This document shows, in pieces, positions 61,301 to 64,000 of a stretch of DNA of 64,000 nucleotides. The DNA comes from Typha latifolia (lineage: Eukaryota; Streptophyta; Magnoliopsida; Poales; Typhaceae). The stretch's first letter is position 1. Each line of letters starts with the position of its first letter. Both the position numbers and the translations under genes were made by a program. The notes below the pieces were generated by a model. The model saw only the letters and a list, made by a program, of their open reading frames with translations, was not told the origin of the DNA and searched no databases. Location of the stretch: assembly GCA_019914945.1 (NCBI GenBank), contig CM034105.1:4154001-4218000 (forward strand), given 5' to 3'.

Positions 61301-62887
61301 ATCCGTATCCGGTCTGTATTTTTTATCCGCATCTGTTTCAGATCCGATATGTATCTAAAAGCTATCTGTATCCATTTAGTTATAATGAGATTTTAAATTT
61401 TACTATCTGTCTGATATATGTATCCATATCCGAACTAAAAATACAGACCCAGATATAAGTTGAGCACTATCCAATCCGTTTTCACCCCTACCTCTATGTA
61501 TGATTTATAATTTGATTAAAATTTTCCAATGTTGAGTCCATATTATGTTTTGTCAATGGCATTATGTAGTGTACTAAAGAAAACAAAGAAGCCATAAATA
61601 TCATCTTTTTAAGAAAACTGATCATACATGATGTTTTCTCACCAGACGGACTGAACCGGAGAGAATTCACTGCAGAACTATGGTATGAAAGGCTTTTTTG
61701 ATAGGAAGCTGTCGGAAGTTTCTTCTGTGATTCATCTGCAAATATAGCCCACAACTGCAGAAGAAAATCACATAAATCCACTAGTTCATTGCAAGAAAAC
61801 AGATAGAAAAATGACAATATTGATTAACCTAATTTAGCTAGAATAAGTAGATTTTCATTAACTAAATGAATGATACTAAGATATAATCCCAGTTCTCCTT
61901 TCTCAATCTGGCATGTGCATATGAATAGAAAGCAGGTGTGCATATGTGCGCATATACATCAACACGCGTATGGATGCGTGCACGCCCACACACATATATG
62001 TGCAAGAGCACGCATGCATGATTTGTGACAAATTTATCAGAAGACAGGTTTGTAAGTTTATCATATAGCTGATGCTGTCAAAACATCCTAACAAAGAACA
62101 CGTGGCTATTATTCTTTCAAAAGCTGCCCTTTAGCTATAAACAGAAACAAAAGAAGGAATAGAAACGCTCCTGAACAACTAGATTCTGAGGATCCACTGT
62201 GATGTATAACTAAAGTAGACATAATGACATGTGACTCATCAGCAGTCAGCACAAAACCAAGCTGGTTGACAGCCACAAACGCCTTTTCCTCCGTGTTTCT
62301 CACTTTATTAGATCTCTGAAGTAACTATCCAGTGTACTTAAGCCATAAATTGTTCTTTTTCATCCACATGAATCGGTGAACTCAAAAGAGAGGCATGAAC
62401 TGTTACAAGGCTGCAGTATTTTGCAAATATGGTTCTACTCCGTCTTAAAAAGAATCAAGATTCAAGATAGATCATCATGCAACAAAATGAGTACTAAATA
62501 AGTAGAAAGTTACTTCCATATCAGACCACTCATTTTAAGTTTAACTGCCCTGCAATGATTAATGCTTACCATCCCGATTACAACCACAACACTAGAAATT
62601 TTCACACTTGCAGCATATTAACATTCTAAAGCAACAAATGCACGACATAATGAATGAAAACCACATACCTCCCATTTCATCGTTCCAAAATAAAAATAAC
62701 AGATCAAAATCGCATCTTTAAGAGGCCGAAAGAGGGGTGGGGGGGAGGGGACGAGACGGCTTAGAGATCCGTACCTTGATGTCGTGATCACTGCCGCCGG
62801 TGGCGAGAATTCCAGTGGGGGATGGAAATCTAGGGTTAGGACCGGCTGGGTGTCGTGCCAGTTGATCTGAACCGTCCCTCCCTTCAT
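55305..62887 (-). CDS. FAS2: Chromatin assembly factor 1 subunit FAS2 (WD40), exon 1 frameshifted
   Basis: The p60-type WD40 subunit of CAF-1, which deposits histones H3-H4 on newly made DNA in the nucleus. Twelve exons: 62775-62887, 61643-61754, 58302-58328, 58062-58134, 57870-57973, 57563-57786, 57398-57500, 56618-56690, 56131-56216, 55907-56045, 55693-55793 and 55305-55522. All borders are GT/AG and in phase apart from exon 1. Blocks include [148 protein letters not shown] and a C-terminal KRITPVAIN. Exon 1 is 113 bases where 114 are needed: a run of five C's after DFHP breaks the frame before [14 protein letters not shown]. With that base it would be about 457 aa. Exon 6 could instead end at 57572. 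Confidence 0.93.
55832..55858. repeat. (TG)n tract in a FAS2 intron
   Basis: A TG/CG run of about 26 bases between exons 10 and 11. Confidence 0.85.
59340..59560. mobile_element. Degenerate ACCC/GGATA-rich repeat fragment in FAS2 intron 2
   Basis: A patch with acccggatatgggtagg and agatacggatacgag words, related in style to the CGGATAC elements at 46.9 and 61.1 kb but more decayed. No coding capacity. Confidence 0.4.
59905..60085. repeat. Imperfect tandem duplication in FAS2 intron 2
   Basis: Two related stretches, each with cctcttccttgt, then tttgccaattaat, then aagaata and gtgataaac.atcctagatc, about 100 bases apart. A local duplication with no coding sense. Confidence 0.65.
61100..61491. 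mobile_element. CGGATAC-repeat element, copy B, in FAS2 intron 2
   Basis: Repeated words such as ttcgtataaaatctgatccg and tatccgatctgtat, closing with caatccgttttcacccct. The close matches the end of the element at 47.4 kb in sequence and orientation. It lies in the 3.3-kb second intron and makes no protein. Confidence 0.55.
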
Positions 62888-62929
62888 CTTCCACTGGTGG
62901 ATCTCTAGGTTTTCTTCTTTCCCTTGGAA

Positions 62930-62935
<6 letters not shown>

Positions 62936-62966
<31 letters not shown>
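62936..62966. repeat. (CT)n tract in the FAS2 leader
   Basis: About 31 bases of CT (GA on the coding strand), 50-80 bases before the FAS2 start codon. Confidence 0.9.
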
Positions 62967-62967
<1 letters not shown>

Positions 62968-63109
62968 GGGTTGCGGAAATGGGGCTCAGAGTGGATTATC
63001 GTCCAACCGCGGGTGGTGCGAAGGCGGGAAGATTGGGAGTGTGTTGCGTGCTGTGGGTGTTTCCCGCTAGATTGGCCTTTTGCACGTGAGATGCGCGTGA
63101 TTTCCAATA

Positions 63110-64000
63110 ATTCGAAGTTTTTCTTACAAACATTTTACAAAATAATTATTATTACATGACCCTTGAATATTTGTAGGGAAAAATTAAGCTTTATCTCATT
63201 GTGGTTTGGCACAGTTACACAAATTTATATTTAAGTGTTTAACTTCTCTAATCTAAAATATAACTATTATTATTTTTTATTATATTTGATGGTAACCAAT
63301 TTCTCCTATCTAAAGATAATATTTATACGACAAAAATACTCTCCTACCAGAAAAATATATTATTCACCTGCTACTTTATACATAGGGGTAACTCTTATAC
63401 TTTAGTTAGAATCATAAAGAATTAGATACTTAAGTTGAAATTAAAAAAAAGAGAGGCAATTAGGCCAAATTACAAGGCATAAAATGTAATTTTCCATAAT
63501 TTTGTTTACTTTGTGGGTAAACTATTACTTTCTCTCTTCACTGCTTATCCGTATAAGCTAATGAGTGCTAGGGTAAAATTATTAATTATATATATCGTAT
63601 GAGGTAGTAGTGAAAGGAAAAGAAAAAAATGTGACTATACCTTTAAAAAAATAATCTTTTAATATTTGTATGCCTTTTACCCCCTTCTTTTTCTCTTATT
63701 TTCGTTTCGGCCAGAAATTTTTTTTTGGTTGTCTAAATCTATCCGTACTTTTTAATCAAATGAAACATGACATAATGATTTATTTTTAAAACATGACACT
63801 TTACTAATATGATTATTTTTAGTTTTATTTTAGCTAAGTTGGTACAAAGTTTCGTATTGTTCTCTTTTTAGAACGTGGAGAATGCTAAATTATTCATGTG
63901 GTAGAAAGCAATGTAAAAAATATGAACTTTCGTAGCTAAAAAAAATCACAACAAAAGGTTCCACTGTTCTTTCGGAGGAAGACGAGTACAAATTTTTTTT
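63110..64000. other. AT-rich region upstream of FAS2
   Basis: No gene seen up to the window end. Composition turns strongly AT-rich just beyond the FAS2 leader. Confidence 0.55.

Noticed and set aside
1..64000. CRISPR arrays, rRNA or tRNA genes
   Set aside because: No regularly spaced repeats and no cloverleaf or rRNA-like stretch were recognised by eye. A tRNA scan was not possible.

Overview
The window reads as nuclear DNA of a flowering plant, most likely a monocot. The intergenic DNA is AT-rich, the exons are GC-rich, introns use GT/AG borders, and dinucleotide microsatellites are frequent. A commelinid monocot is my best guess, but this is inferred from composition and gene style, not proven. 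All calls come from reading the sequence; no database search was run.

Layout. (1) 0-10 kb: a minus-strand tandem array of dirigent genes. Three copies look intact (1007-1552, 4101-4664, 6099-6662). One is reduced to its two ends (325-514), and one divergent copy is broken by frameshifts and stops (9644-10065). (2) 10-18 kb: AT-rich DNA in which I see no gene. (3) 18.5-24.2 kb: a four-exon GT8 xylan glucuronosyltransferase (GUX/PGSIP type) on plus. It converges on (4) 24.9-27.1 kb: a two-exon pectin methylesterase with an inhibitor pro-region (PME51-like) on minus. (5) 28.1-31.3 kb: a decayed plus-strand LINE with traces of ORF1, reverse transcriptase and RNase H, plus a 131-bp tandem duplication. 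(6) 32.3-37.1 kb: a TBL/PMR5-type (trichome birefringence-like) wall O-acetyltransferase on minus. (7) 40.6-51.8 kb: four tandem copies of a proline-rich single-pass membrane protein of TED6/TED7 type. (8) 53.4-54.7 kb: a two-exon plastid stearoyl-ACP desaturase on plus. (9) 55.3-62.9 kb: the FAS2 subunit of chromatin assembly factor 1 on minus, in twelve exons, with an apparent one-base deletion in exon 1.

How the genes relate. Five of the seven gene families act at the cell wall: dirigents (phenoxy-radical coupling), GUX (glucuronic acid on xylan), PME (pectin demethylation), TBL (polysaccharide acetylation) and TED6/7 (secondary-wall cellulose synthesis in xylem). They are on both strands with separate promoters, so this is a neighbourhood, not an operon-like unit, and it may be chance. 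I found no wholly new system. The most notable items are the TED6/7-like array, whose copies have diverged in promoter elements and C-termini; the graded decay in the dirigent array; and the frameshift in FAS2.
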